DNA from: Sphingomonas hominis
GTDB lineage: Bacteria > Pseudomonadota > Alphaproteobacteria > Sphingomonadales > Sphingomonadaceae
Direction: 5' to 3'
Length of the DNA stretch: 64,000 nucleotides
NCBI RefSeq assembly: GCF_013328205.1
Contig: NZ_JABULH010000002.1
Location: 1 to 64,000 of the forward strand
Below the pieces are notes generated by a model. That model did not search any database and was not told the DNA's origin. It saw only the letters and a list, made by a program, of their open reading frames with translations. Every line of letters starts with the position of its first letter. Position 1 is the first letter of the stretch. This document shows, piece by piece, positions 25,801-34,177 of this stretch. Both the position numbers and the translations under genes were made by a program.

Positions 25801-28199
25801 GGCGCGCGACGCTATCCCGCCCCCCGATCTTTACGCTTTCGGCGCGCGCGCCGGGGCGCGTCACGCTCACCGCCGACACAGGCACAGTCGCGCACGTCTT
25901 CGTGCTGGAGGACGACGTGATGCGGTTGCTGCTGCTCGCCGAGGGGCGCGTCACCAGCCCGCCGAGCTGGGCGATCGCGCCTGGGGCAAGTGACCTCGCC
26001 GAGCCGGGGCGCGACCGGATGGACACCGCCGGCTTCGCCTTGCCCGATTTCACCTGCGAGGAGCGGGACGGCACGCTGATCGTGGCGACCGCGCGTATCC
26101 GCGTGACGATCGCGCTCACCGGGCTGCACTGCGTCTGGGAACAGCAGAGCGGGGAGGCGGGCGACTGGTGCCTGATGGCGGCGGATCGCCCGACGCAGGC
26201 GTATGACTTTGGCTGGTGGGACGGGCGCGCGCACCATTATGTCGCGCGCCAGCCGGGCGAGCGTTTCTACGGCCTGGGCGACCGCACCGGCGACTGCGAC
26301 CGCGCCGGGCGGCGCTTCCGACTGACTAACGTCGACCCGATGGGCTTCGACGCCGAGCACAGCGATCCGATGTACAAGTCGATCCCGTACCTGCTCGTCG
26401 CAGATAGCGCGGGCCGTTGCCACGGCGCGTTCTACGACAGTGTCGCCGACGTGACGGTCGATTTGGGGCGCGAGCTCGACAATTATCACGGCCTCTACCG
26501 CCACGTCGTTGCCGACGCAGGCGACCTCGACCTGTGGATGATCGCCGGACCGGACCCGCTGGCGGTGACGCGGCGCTTCACTTGGCTGACCGGGCGTCCG
26601 GCGATGATGCCGCGCTGGTCGCTCGGCTATTCGGGCTCGACGATGACCTATACCGATGCGCCCGACGCCGCGGTGCAGATGGCGGGGTTCCTCGACCAAT
26701 GCGCCGAGCACGATCTGGGGTGCACGTCGTTCCACCTGTCGTCGGGCTACACCTCGATCGGCGACAAGCGGTACGTGTTTCACTGGAACCGCGACAAGTT
26801 TCCCGATCCCGTCGCCTTCGTCGCCGGCTATGCCGCGGCGGGCGTGCGGCTCGTCCCCAATATCAAGCCCGCGCTGCTGCGCAGCCACCCGCGCTACGAC
26901 GAGGTGGCGGCAGCCGGGCTGTTCGTGTCCGATGCGGACGGCACGCCAATCGAGGCGCAATTCTGGGACGAGGTCGGCAGCTACCTGGATTTCACCAAGC
27001 CCGCGGCGGCTGACTGGTGGCGCGGCGAGGTCGGCCGAGCCTTGCTCGATCACGGCATCGAGGCGACGTGGAACGACAACAACGAATATGAGCTGTGGGA
27101 CGCACGCGCGCGCTTCGCCGGCTTCGGCACCGCGCAGGCTGCGGCGGCGATGCGCCCGGTGCAGCCGATGCTGATGACGCGCGCGTCGCGGCGCGCGCAG
27201 GTCGAGGCGAAACCCGATCAACGTCCCTATGTCGTCACTCGCTCGGGAATGGCAGGGCTGCACCGCTACGCGCAGACCTGGTCGGGCGACAACCGGACCG
27301 AGTGGAAGACGATCCGCTACAACGCGCGGCAGTCGATCGGGCTCGCCTTGTCGGGCGTGTCGAACAGCGGGCACGACGTCGGCGGCTTCTCCGGCCCGGC
27401 GCCGTCGCCCGAATTGCTGGTGCGCTGGGTACAGGCGGGCATCCTGATGCCGCGTTTCAGCATCCATAGCTGGAACGACGATCGCAGCGTCAACGAACCG
27501 TGGATGTACCCGGAGGTGCTGCCCGCGATCCACCGACTGATGGCGCTCAGGCAGACGTTGATCCCGTTCTTCTACGATTTGCTCCACCGCTACGCGCGCG
27601 ACTATCAGCCGATGGTGCGCCCGGTCTGGCTCGACTTTGCGGATGACGCGCGAAGCTGGGACGAGTGCGACGAGCATCTGCTCGGCCCCAACCTGCTCGC
27701 TGCCCCGGTGATGGAGCCGGGCGCGACGAGGCGGCGCGTGCGCGCGCCCGCGGGCGCGGACTGGATCGACGTATGGGGCGGGCAGGGGATCGCGGGCGGC
27801 ACGGAGGTGACGATCGACGCTCCGCTCGACGGCGCCCCGCCGCTGCTCGCACGCGCAGGATCGGCGATGTTGGTCGATCTGGCGCGCGGTGGCTGGCGGC
27901 CCGAGCCGTATCGCCGCGGATTGTGGCTGTTCCCGCCGCTTGACGGCACGTTCGCCTGGGATGCGGTGGAGGATGCGGGTGACGGCGACGGGCCGATCGA
28001 CCGCTGGCTCGTGACCGGCAGCGCCGACGCGAATAGCGTATCGATACAGGTACGCCGCGATGGTCCCGGCACGTTCGGCGACTCCGATGTCACGCTGCTC
28101 CTGCCGCCCGGCGACACGCGACGGCTAATCGTGAACGACGGCGCGGGCAGCGTGGTCCGGCACGACGGCCGCGCGGGGGTCGCGATCAGTCTGTTCTGA
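25797..28199 (+). CDS. GH31 alpha-glycosidase in glucuronate operon
   Basis: Retaining alpha-glycosidase of 800 residues without a signal peptide, so cytoplasmic. The order is N-terminal beta-sandwich (about 1-270), (beta/alpha)8 barrel, and C-terminal beta domains. The nucleophile is Asp427 in EATWNDNNEYELW and the acid/base Asp498 in TWSGDNRTEW; HDVGGFSG and PRFSIHSWNDD also fit the family. The ATG at 25797 overlaps the carrier's stop codon as ATGA. Because it is coupled to an ExuT-type carrier and lies among glucuronate genes, its natural substrate may be an alpha-linked glucuronide or an acidic disaccharide; family 31 also holds alpha-glucosidases, alpha-xylosidases and sulfoquinovosidases, and the sequence alone does not decide. 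Confidence 0.88.
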   Translation: MRRATLSRPPIFTLSARAPGRVTLTADTGTVAHVFVLEDDVMRLLLLAEGRVTSPPSWAIAPGASDLAEPGRDRMDTAGFALPDFTCEERDGTLIVATARIRVTIALTGLHCVWEQQSGEAGDWCLMAADRPTQAYDFGWWDGRAHHYVARQPGERFYGLGDRTGDCDRAGRRFRLTNVDPMGFDAEHSDPMYKSIPYLLVADSAGRCHGAFYDSVADVTVDLGRELDNYHGLYRHVVADAGDLDLWMIAGPDPLAVTRRFTWLTGRPAMMPRWSLGYSGSTMTYTDAPDAAVQMAGFLDQCAEHDLGCTSFHLSSGYTSIGDKRYVFHWNRDKFPDPVAFVAGYAAAGVRLVPNIKPALLRSHPRYDEVAAAGLFVSDADGTPIEAQFWDEVGSYLDFTKPAAADWWRGEVGRALLDHGIEATWNDNNEYELWDARARFAGFGTAQAAAAMRPVQPMLMTRASRRAQVEAKPDQRPYVVTRSGMAGLHRYAQTWSGDNRTEWKTIRYNARQSIGLALSGVSNSGHDVGGFSGPAPSPELLVRWVQAGILMPRFSIHSWNDDRSVNEPWMYPEVLPAIHRLMALRQTLIPFFYDLLHRYARDYQPMVRPVWLDFADDARSWDECDEHLLGPNLLAAPVMEPGATRRRVRAPAGADWIDVWGGQGIAGGTEVTIDAPLDGAPPLLARAGSAMLVDLARGGWRPEPYRRGLWLFPPLDGTFAWDAVEDAGDGDGPIDRWLVTGSADANSVSIQVRRDGPGTFGDSDVTLLLPPGDTRRLIVNDGAGSVVRHDGRAGVAISLF

Positions 28200-28211
28200 C
28201 CACCGCCGATC

Positions 28212-28997
28212 TCACACCGAGACGCGGCGTGCCAGCGCGCTGCGCTTCTCCTCCAGTTCGGCGCGCGTGCGTTCCATCGTATCGATCTCGGTCGCCTCGA
28301 GCAGCCCGTCGATCACGCGCGCCAGATGGTCGCGCATCGCGGTGCGCGCGGCGGCCGGATCGCGGTTGCGCAGCGCCTGGATGATGACGAGGTGCTCGTC
28401 GATGCGCGGCTGCACGCCGACCTTGCGCGCGCGCTCCAGCATCTCGGCGCACAAGGGCGAGCTGTAGCGCGCATCCCACAGCGACTCGATCACGCCGACG
28501 ATCGCCGAATTCGCGGTCGCGCGCGCGATGACCAGGTGGAACTCGCGATCGGCGCGCTCGCCGCCGACCTGCTGCTGATTCTCGCGCTCCATGTCGCTGA
28601 TCAGCTCCTCCAGCCGGACGAGATCGGCCTCGGTGATCGACAGCGCGGCAAGCGCGGCGGTTTCGCCCTCGAACAGGCGGCGCGCCTCCGTCAGCTCGAA
28701 CGCGCCGATGTCGAGGCTGAGCGACAGCGCGTCGCTGCTGGGATTGTCGACGACGAAGATGCCCGACCCATGGCGTGATCGGACCAGACCCGTGACCTCG
28801 AGCGCGATCAACGCCTCGCGGATCGTCGGGCGGCTGACCTTGTGCTCCTCGGCCAGGTCGCGTTCCGACGGGATGCGCTGCCCGGGGCGATAGTCGCCGC
28901 GCTGGATCGCGGCGGCGATCGCGGCGGCGGCCTGCTGATACAATTTCCGGCCGTCGGGCTGGAGGAGCGACGGCGACGCGCGAAGTGGTCTTATCAA
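28212..28997 (-). CDS. GntR-family (FadR/FCD type) regulator of the glucuronate locus
   Basis: DNA-binding repressor of 261 residues. The winged helix at about 15-80 contains PSERDLAEEHKVSRPTIREA and GLVRSRHGSGIFVVD. The FCD ligand domain (about 90-240) has the helical core with REFHLVIARATANS and RTAMRDHLARVIDGL, whose histidines would hold a metal and a sugar-acid ligand. The TTG at 28997 is chosen as start because GGAAGAG lies just upstream and residues further upstream do not resemble the family. It is convergent with GH31 and divergent from the TonB receptor. Two copies of an 11-bp symmetric site lie about 85-125 bp upstream, so it probably represses itself and the receptor operon. UxuR/ExuR-like function is inferred. 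Confidence 0.87.
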   Translation of the reverse strand: MIRPLRASPSLLQPDGRKLYQQAAAAIAAAIQRGDYRPGQRIPSERDLAEEHKVSRPTIREALIALEVTGLVRSRHGSGIFVVDNPSSDALSLSLDIGAFELTEARRLFEGETAALAALSITEADLVRLEELISDMERENQQQVGGERADREFHLVIARATANSAIVGVIESLWDARYSSPLCAEMLERARKVGVQPRIDEHLVIIQALRNRDPAAARTAMRDHLARVIDGLLEATEIDTMERTRAELEEKRSALARRVSV

Positions 28998-29081
28998 TGC
29001 AACTCTTCCCGGATGGCTGCGCAACCTAGCGGGTTGGCTACACCGCTGCAACGCGCCGTCTTGTCGGCGTAGTCGACGCAA

Positions 29082-29124
29082 CGGTCTTACCAGCTACAAA
29101 TGTCGCTTGCCAATGGTAAGGCCA
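29082..29124. promoter_or_regulatory. Two candidate GntR operators before the receptor operon
   Basis: CGGTCTTACCA (29082-29092, plus strand) and TGGTAAGGCCA (29114-29124, which reads TGGCCTTACCA on the minus strand) are the same motif in opposite orientation, 9 of 11 identical, with 21 bp between them. The form TGGN(2-5)ACCA is that of FadR-subfamily operators. They sit between the GntR gene and the TonB receptor start, a position suited to control of both. Confidence 0.55.
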
Positions 29125-29187
29125 GTTGGTACGCCTGCACCATGTTCAGCCGACCGAGAGCGGCGACACGTCAAAGGGAGGATTTCG

Positions 29188-31512
29188 ATGAACCTGCGCA
29201 CGTCCGCCGCGACCATCGCCATTTCGGTTGCACTCGCCGCCGCTGCCACGCCGGCGACGGCGCAGACGCAAACGCCGGCGACCCCCGACACGACATCAGC
29301 CGACGCCGCGTCCGCGCAACTGACGCAGGATGGGCAGGGCGCACCCGGCGGCCCGACCGCCGCGGTTCAGGGCGAGGCGACGACGGGTGAGATCATCGTC
29401 ACCGCGAACAAGCGGGCCGAGAACATCCAGCAGGTGCCGCTCGCGGTCGCGGTGGTGACCCCGGCGCAGCTCGCCAGCGCGGGCGTTCGCAACTTCACCG
29501 ACATCGGCAAGATCGCGCCCTCGCTCGTCGTGCGCCCGGCCGAACAGCCGCAGAATTCCAACATCTCGCTGCGCGGCGTCGGCACGTTCGCCTTCGGCAT
29601 CGGCGTCGAGTCGAGCGTCGCGGTGCTGGTTGACGAAGTGCCGCTCGCATTCCAGGCGCGCGCCTTCACCGACCTGCCCGACGTCGAGCGGATCGAGGTG
29701 CTGCGCGGACCGCAGAGCACGTTGTACGGCAAGTCGGCGTCCGCCGGTCTGGTCAATCTGATCACGCGCAGCCCGACCAGCACGCTGCGCGTGCGCGCAA
29801 ACGGCGTCGCCACGACCGACGACGAATACGGCCTGAACTTCAGCGTGTCCGGACCTGCTGGCGACGACTTCGGTTATGTTGTCTCCGCCGCGTACAACAA
29901 TTGGGACGGCAACGTGAAGAACCGCTTCAACGGCAAGACCGTGAACGGCCGCGAGACGCTCAACCTGCGCGGCAAGGTGCGGTGGGAGCCGGTCGATGAC
30001 GCGTCGCTGACGCTGTCGCTCAACTACGTCAACGGCAACACCGATGTCGGCCGCCCGTTCGTTCGTTTCGGCCCCAACGCGCGGCTGCGCGGCACCGCCG
30101 GCCTCACCCCGGCGGTTGTCCTGCCCGGCGTCAGCGTCGAGGAATATAACGACGAGATCAGCAACAACTACAATTCGCGCACCAAATACGAGGGCGGCGG
30201 CGGCTATCTGCGCGGCGAGGTCGCGCTGGGCGAGATGAACCTGGTCTCGATCACCTCGTATGATCGCTTCCACCTCGACGATTTCCTCGATCAGGACGAT
30301 ACCTCGGCCGCGGGCGCGATCGGCAACAACAACCAGATCGGGCAGTTCGACTCGGAGCAATATACGCAGGAAGTGCGGTTGCAGTCGCCGGACGACAAGT
30401 CGTTCCGCTATACGGTCGGCGTGTACCTGGCGAGCAACGCGTTCGAGCGGCCATTTCAGCGCGGCCCCGTCTTCTCGCTCGCCAACTGGTTCGCGACCTC
30501 GAAATCGCGCCAGATCGCGGGCTTCGCGCAGGTCGATTGGACGCTGACCCCGGGGCTTACCCTCACTGGCGGCGGACGCGTGCAGAACGAGCGGGTCGCC
30601 TATACCTACCGCGACAATCTGACCAATCGCTTCTATTCGGGTGACGCGAGCGATACCGCGGGCACCTACCGCGCGAGCGTCAAGTACGACCTGACGCGCG
30701 ACATCAACGCGTTCTTCACCTATGCGACCGGGTACAAGGGTCAGACCTACGACCTGACCACCGGGTTCAACCAGAACCGCGCCGCTGCCGGCCCGATCCG
30801 CCCCGAACGCTCGCGCGACAAGGAGCTCGGCATCCGCAGCCAGTTCTTTGATCGGCGTTTGACCGCGAACGTCACCTTGTTCGACACCAATTATCGCAAC
30901 CTGCAGGCGCAGACGATCGAGACGCTGGCCGACGGTACCTCCAACTACCGGCTGACCAACGTCGGCAAGCTGAACACCCGCGGCATCGAGTTCGAGGGAT
31001 CGCTGCGCCTGTCGGACGACCTGAACGTGAACGGCGCGGTGACCTACCTTGATGCCACCTACAAATCGTTCCCGGTCGCGCAATGCTATCCGCTGCAGAC
31101 CGCAGCGCAGGGCTGCACCGGCACGCCGGCGAGCCAGAACCTGAACGGTGAGCGCGTCGCGCAGGCGCCGGAATGGAAGTTCAACGTCAGCGGCGATTAC
31201 TCGCCGTCGCTGACCACCGGGCTGCGCGGCGTGGCGCAGTTCAACTGGCAATACCAGAGCAGCCTGTATTTCGCGCCGCGCGACCCGCAGCTGTTCCAGC
31301 CCGCGTTCCACATCGTCAACGTAGGGCTCGGCGTGCGCGACGAGGAGCGCCGCTGGGAGCTGGTCGCCTTCGTCAACAACGTGTTCGACCAGCAATATTA
31401 CGGCGCGCTGGTCAACACCGCGGGCAATTTCGGCAACAACATCGCGACCCAGGCTGTGCTGCCGCGCGATTTCAAGCGTTACGCCGGACTGCGCCTGGGC
31501 CTGAACTTCTAA
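29188..31512 (+). CDS. TonB-dependent receptor of the glucuronate locus
   Basis: Outer-membrane transporter of 774 residues. The ATG at 29188 has AGGGAGG six bases upstream and opens a signal peptide of about 27 residues ending in TPATAQ. A TonB-box-like EIIVTANKRAENIQQVPLAV leads into the plug (about 75-190: LRGVGTFAFGIGVESSVAVLVDEVPL, VERIEVLRGPQSTLYGKSASAGLVN). The barrel ends in RYAGLRLGLNF with the terminal phenylalanine. It is the first gene of an operon with a secreted hydrolase, UxuA and GH2, and carries two candidate GntR sites in front. The ligand is inferred to be a glucuronate-containing oligosaccharide or glucuronide; an aromatic glucuronide is an alternative. Confidence 0.9.
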   Translation: MNLRTSAATIAISVALAAAATPATAQTQTPATPDTTSADAASAQLTQDGQGAPGGPTAAVQGEATTGEIIVTANKRAENIQQVPLAVAVVTPAQLASAGVRNFTDIGKIAPSLVVRPAEQPQNSNISLRGVGTFAFGIGVESSVAVLVDEVPLAFQARAFTDLPDVERIEVLRGPQSTLYGKSASAGLVNLITRSPTSTLRVRANGVATTDDEYGLNFSVSGPAGDDFGYVVSAAYNNWDGNVKNRFNGKTVNGRETLNLRGKVRWEPVDDASLTLSLNYVNGNTDVGRPFVRFGPNARLRGTAGLTPAVVLPGVSVEEYNDEISNNYNSRTKYEGGGGYLRGEVALGEMNLVSITSYDRFHLDDFLDQDDTSAAGAIGNNNQIGQFDSEQYTQEVRLQSPDDKSFRYTVGVYLASNAFERPFQRGPVFSLANWFATSKSRQIAGFAQVDWTLTPGLTLTGGGRVQNERVAYTYRDNLTNRFYSGDASDTAGTYRASVKYDLTRDINAFFTYATGYKGQTYDLTTGFNQNRAAAGPIRPERSRDKELGIRSQFFDRRLTANVTLFDTNYRNLQAQTIETLADGTSNYRLTNVGKLNTRGIEFEGSLRLSDDLNVNGAVTYLDATYKSFPVAQCYPLQTAAQGCTGTPASQNLNGERVAQAPEWKFNVSGDYSPSLTTGLRGVAQFNWQYQSSLYFAPRDPQLFQPAFHIVNVGLGVRDEERRWELVAFVNNVFDQQYYGALVNTAGNFGNNIATQAVLPRDFKRYAGLRLGLNF

Positions 31513-31542
31513 GCGCGAGCGGGATACGAGCGGGAATTGGTG

Positions 31543-32934
31543 ATGACAGTGAAGCAGGTGCTGCTGGCGGGTCCGGTGCTGGTCGTGACCGGCGCGGCGA
31601 TCGCCGCCGAGGTGCCGAGCGCCGCCGGTCCGGGTTCTACAAGGCCGCGCCCCATCAGACCGGGTGGCGTCCAGCCGGCGGACGGCGCGCAGGCCCGCCC
31701 ACCGGTCGACGCGCCCGAGCTCGCGCGGTTGGGCGCGCATCCGGTCGGGCTCGCGCGCGTCGAGCTGGTGCAGCCCGGGCAGGCCGACCCGTTGCAGGGC
31801 ACGGACCAGCCGCTGGTGACCGCGCGGCGGCTGCCGACCCTGGTCTGGTACCCGGCGGCGCGCGGGGGGCCAAGTACCGAAACCGGTACGACCTACCATG
31901 CCGCGATGTCGGGCGCGGATGGGCGCGACGTGCCGTTCACGCTCGCGGGGCTGGCGACACCCGAGGCGCGCGCGGCGGCGGGGCGGTTTCCGCTGGTCAT
32001 CCTCGCACATGGATACGGCAACGCGCCCGAAGCGCTCGCCTGGCTGGGCGAGAATCTGGCGAGCAAGGGCTATGTCGTCGTCGCGCCCGAGTTCGGCGAT
32101 CCGCCGATCAGCATCCGCACCGCCGCGGCGCGGTCGGGGCCGATCACGCGGCGTCCGCTCGACATTGCGTTCGTGGCCGCCGAGGCGCAGCGCCGCGCGG
32201 CGCGGCACGACGGCGTGTTCGCCGCCGCCGACGCATCGCGCACGGTGCTGATCGGTTACTCGATGGGCGGCTACGGCGTGCTGACCGCCGCGGGTGCGCC
32301 GCTCAACCCGCAGATGGGATCGCTGTCGCGCGGGATCCTCGCCGATTATGCCGCGGGTGGCGCGCGCGCGGCATCGCTCAAGGTCGCGAACGTGAAGGCG
32401 GTGGTCGCGATCGCGCCCGCCAGCCGCTTCGGCGAGATACCGGCCTGGTCGCCGTCCGGGGCAGGCGTCGGCGCGATCACGGCGCCGACCTTGTTCATCG
32501 CAGGCGATCACGATCACGCGGTCGGCTATGACGCGGTGCGCGCCCTGTTCGCGCAAGAGCGGCGCGCACCGCGCTACCTGCTGACCTTCAAGGGCGCGGG
32601 GCACAGCATCGCACTTGCCGGCGCGCCCGCCGAAATGCGCGGTACCTTCTGGGACATGGACTGGTTCGAGGATGCGGTGTGGCGCAAGGACCGCCTGCTG
32701 CCGATCCAGACGCACTTCATCACCGCGTTCCTCGACCGTTTCGCCAAGGGTGAGACGGCCAAGGCGGCCTATCTCGACGGGCTGGTGAGCGATGCCGACG
32801 CCGGCAACTGGCCGAACGCGCCGATCGGACGTTACGACGGGTTCAGCCCCGGCGCGCCGGTCGCAACCGTGTGGAAGGGATTCCAGCCGAGCCGCGCCAC
32901 CGGCCTGCGGTTCGAGGCGGAGCCCGCGTCGTGA
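31543..32934 (+). CDS. Secreted alpha/beta hydrolase
   Basis: Hydrolase of 463 residues with a signal peptide (about 1-23, ending GAAIAAE) and a proline-rich linker. The catalytic triad can be read as Ser240 in GYSMGGYG, an aspartate in [10 protein letters not shown] and a histidine in GAGHSIAL. The oxyanion region is [15 protein letters not shown]. The fold suggests the dienelactone hydrolase/platelet-activating-factor acetylhydrolase-like group, that is an esterase or lipase. ATG 31543 is chosen over TTG/GTG just upstream because of the spacing to GAGCGGGA. It sits 30 bp after the receptor and its stop overlaps the uxuA start, so it belongs to glucuronide use. It could remove acetyl or other esters from the imported substrate; CE15 glucuronoyl esterase motifs are not seen. 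Confidence 0.75.
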   Translation: MTVKQVLLAGPVLVVTGAAIAAEVPSAAGPGSTRPRPIRPGGVQPADGAQARPPVDAPELARLGAHPVGLARVELVQPGQADPLQGTDQPLVTARRLPTLVWYPAARGGPSTETGTTYHAAMSGADGRDVPFTLAGLATPEARAAAGRFPLVILAHGYGNAPEALAWLGENLASKGYVVVAPEFGDPPISIRTAAARSGPITRRPLDIAFVAAEAQRRAARHDGVFAAADASRTVLIGYSMGGYGVLTAAGAPLNPQMGSLSRGILADYAAGGARAASLKVANVKAVVAIAPASRFGEIPAWSPSGAGVGAITAPTLFIAGDHDHAVGYDAVRALFAQERRAPRYLLTFKGAGHSIALAGAPAEMRGTFWDMDWFEDAVWRKDRLLPIQTHFITAFLDRFAKGETAKAAYLDGLVSDADAGNWPNAPIGRYDGFSPGAPVATVWKGFQPSRATGLRFEAEPAS

Positions 32935-34133
32935 GCGACGAGGGGAGCGGCGACGCGTCGCGGATGACGCAGACAATGCGCTGGTTCGGCCCCGCCGATC
33001 CGGTCAGCCTGCGCGACATTCGCCAATCCGGCGCGACCGAGGTGGTGACCGCGCTGCACGACATGCCCAACGGCGAGGTCTGGCCGCTCGAGGCGATCAC
33101 GGCGCGCCGCGCGACGGTGCAGGCAGCCGGGCTCGACTGGACCGTGGTCGAGAGCCTGCCGGTGCACGAGGACATCAAGAAGCGTGGGCCTGACTGGGAC
33201 CGGCTGATCGAGGCGTATTGCATCAGCCTGCGCCACCTCGCCGCGGCCGGAATCCGCGTCGTCACCTATAATTTTATGCCGCTGCTCGACTGGACGCGCA
33301 CCGATCTGGCGTGGCCGATGCCCGACGGCGCGCTGGCGCTCAGGTTCGAGCTCGAGATGGTGGCGGCGTTCGACCTGTTCATGCTCGCACGGCCCGGCGC
33401 ACAAGGCGATTACGCGTCCGACACGCTGGCGGCGGCCGAACGCCGGTTTCACGCGATGGACGAGGCGGCGCGCCACCGGCTCGAGCGGACGATCATCGCC
33501 GGACTGCCGGGCAGCGAGGAAAGCTTCACCGCCGCAGCGTTCCTGGACGCCGTACGCGGCTATGACGGGATTGACGCCGACACGCTGCGCGCGAACCATG
33601 TCGCGTTCCTGCGCGCGGTCTGTCCGGTCGCCGACGAGGTGGGTGTGCAGTTGGTCGTCCACCCCGACGACCCGCCGTTCCCGATCTTCGGCCTGCCACG
33701 CGTCGTCAGCACCGAGCACGACGTGGCCGCCCTGTTCGAGGCGGTGCCCAACCGGTCGAACGGATTGTGCATGTGCACCGGATCGTTCGGCGTCCGCGCC
33801 GACAACGACCTCGCCGGGATGGTCGATCGCCTGGGCGCGCGGATCGGCTTCCTCCATCTGCGCTCGGTGCAGCGCGAGGCGAACGGCACGTTCCACGAGG
33901 CACCGCATCTGGCGGGTGACGCCGGCATGGCGGCGGTGGTCGCGGCGGTGCACCGGCTGCAACGGCGTGAAGCACGCGCGATCCCGATGCGCCCGGATCA
34001 CGGGCACCAGATGCTCGACGATCTGAGCAAGGTGACCAATCCGGGCTATTCGCTGCTCGGCCGGATGCGCGGCCTGGCCGAGTTGCGCGGGCTGGAAGCG
34101 GGGATCGCGCACGCGACACATTCTGACGACTAA
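32931..34133 (+). CDS. uxuA: D-mannonate dehydratase
   Basis: TIM-barrel enzyme dehydrating D-mannonate to 2-keto-3-deoxygluconate in the cytoplasm, the step between UxuB and KdgK. Typical stretches are [58 protein letters not shown], and metal/substrate residues in [20 protein letters not shown] and MRPDHGHQM. The GTG at 32931 overlaps the hydrolase stop as GTGA and gives 400 residues. Homology to other UxuA proteins begins at the ATG 32964, so the first 11 residues may not be made; the overlap favours 32931. It lies between two genes for exported enzymes though it is itself cytosolic. Confidence 0.95.
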   Translation: MSDEGSGDASRMTQTMRWFGPADPVSLRDIRQSGATEVVTALHDMPNGEVWPLEAITARRATVQAAGLDWTVVESLPVHEDIKKRGPDWDRLIEAYCISLRHLAAAGIRVVTYNFMPLLDWTRTDLAWPMPDGALALRFELEMVAAFDLFMLARPGAQGDYASDTLAAAERRFHAMDEAARHRLERTIIAGLPGSEESFTAAAFLDAVRGYDGIDADTLRANHVAFLRAVCPVADEVGVQLVVHPDDPPFPIFGLPRVVSTEHDVAALFEAVPNRSNGLCMCTGSFGVRADNDLAGMVDRLGARIGFLHLRSVQREANGTFHEAPHLAGDAGMAAVVAAVHRLQRREARAIPMRPDHGHQMLDDLSKVTNPGYSLLGRMRGLAELRGLEAGIAHATHSDD

Positions 34134-34177
34134 CACCGCGGCGAACGACCGCGGTCCATGAAGAGGCGGGAGAGGCG

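Noticed and set aside
29296-32976. A 1226-codon open frame on the minus strand across the TonB receptor and hydrolase
   Set aside because: It is antisense to two clear genes, is arginine-rich with no domain, and such frames are expected in GC-rich DNA with third-position GC bias.
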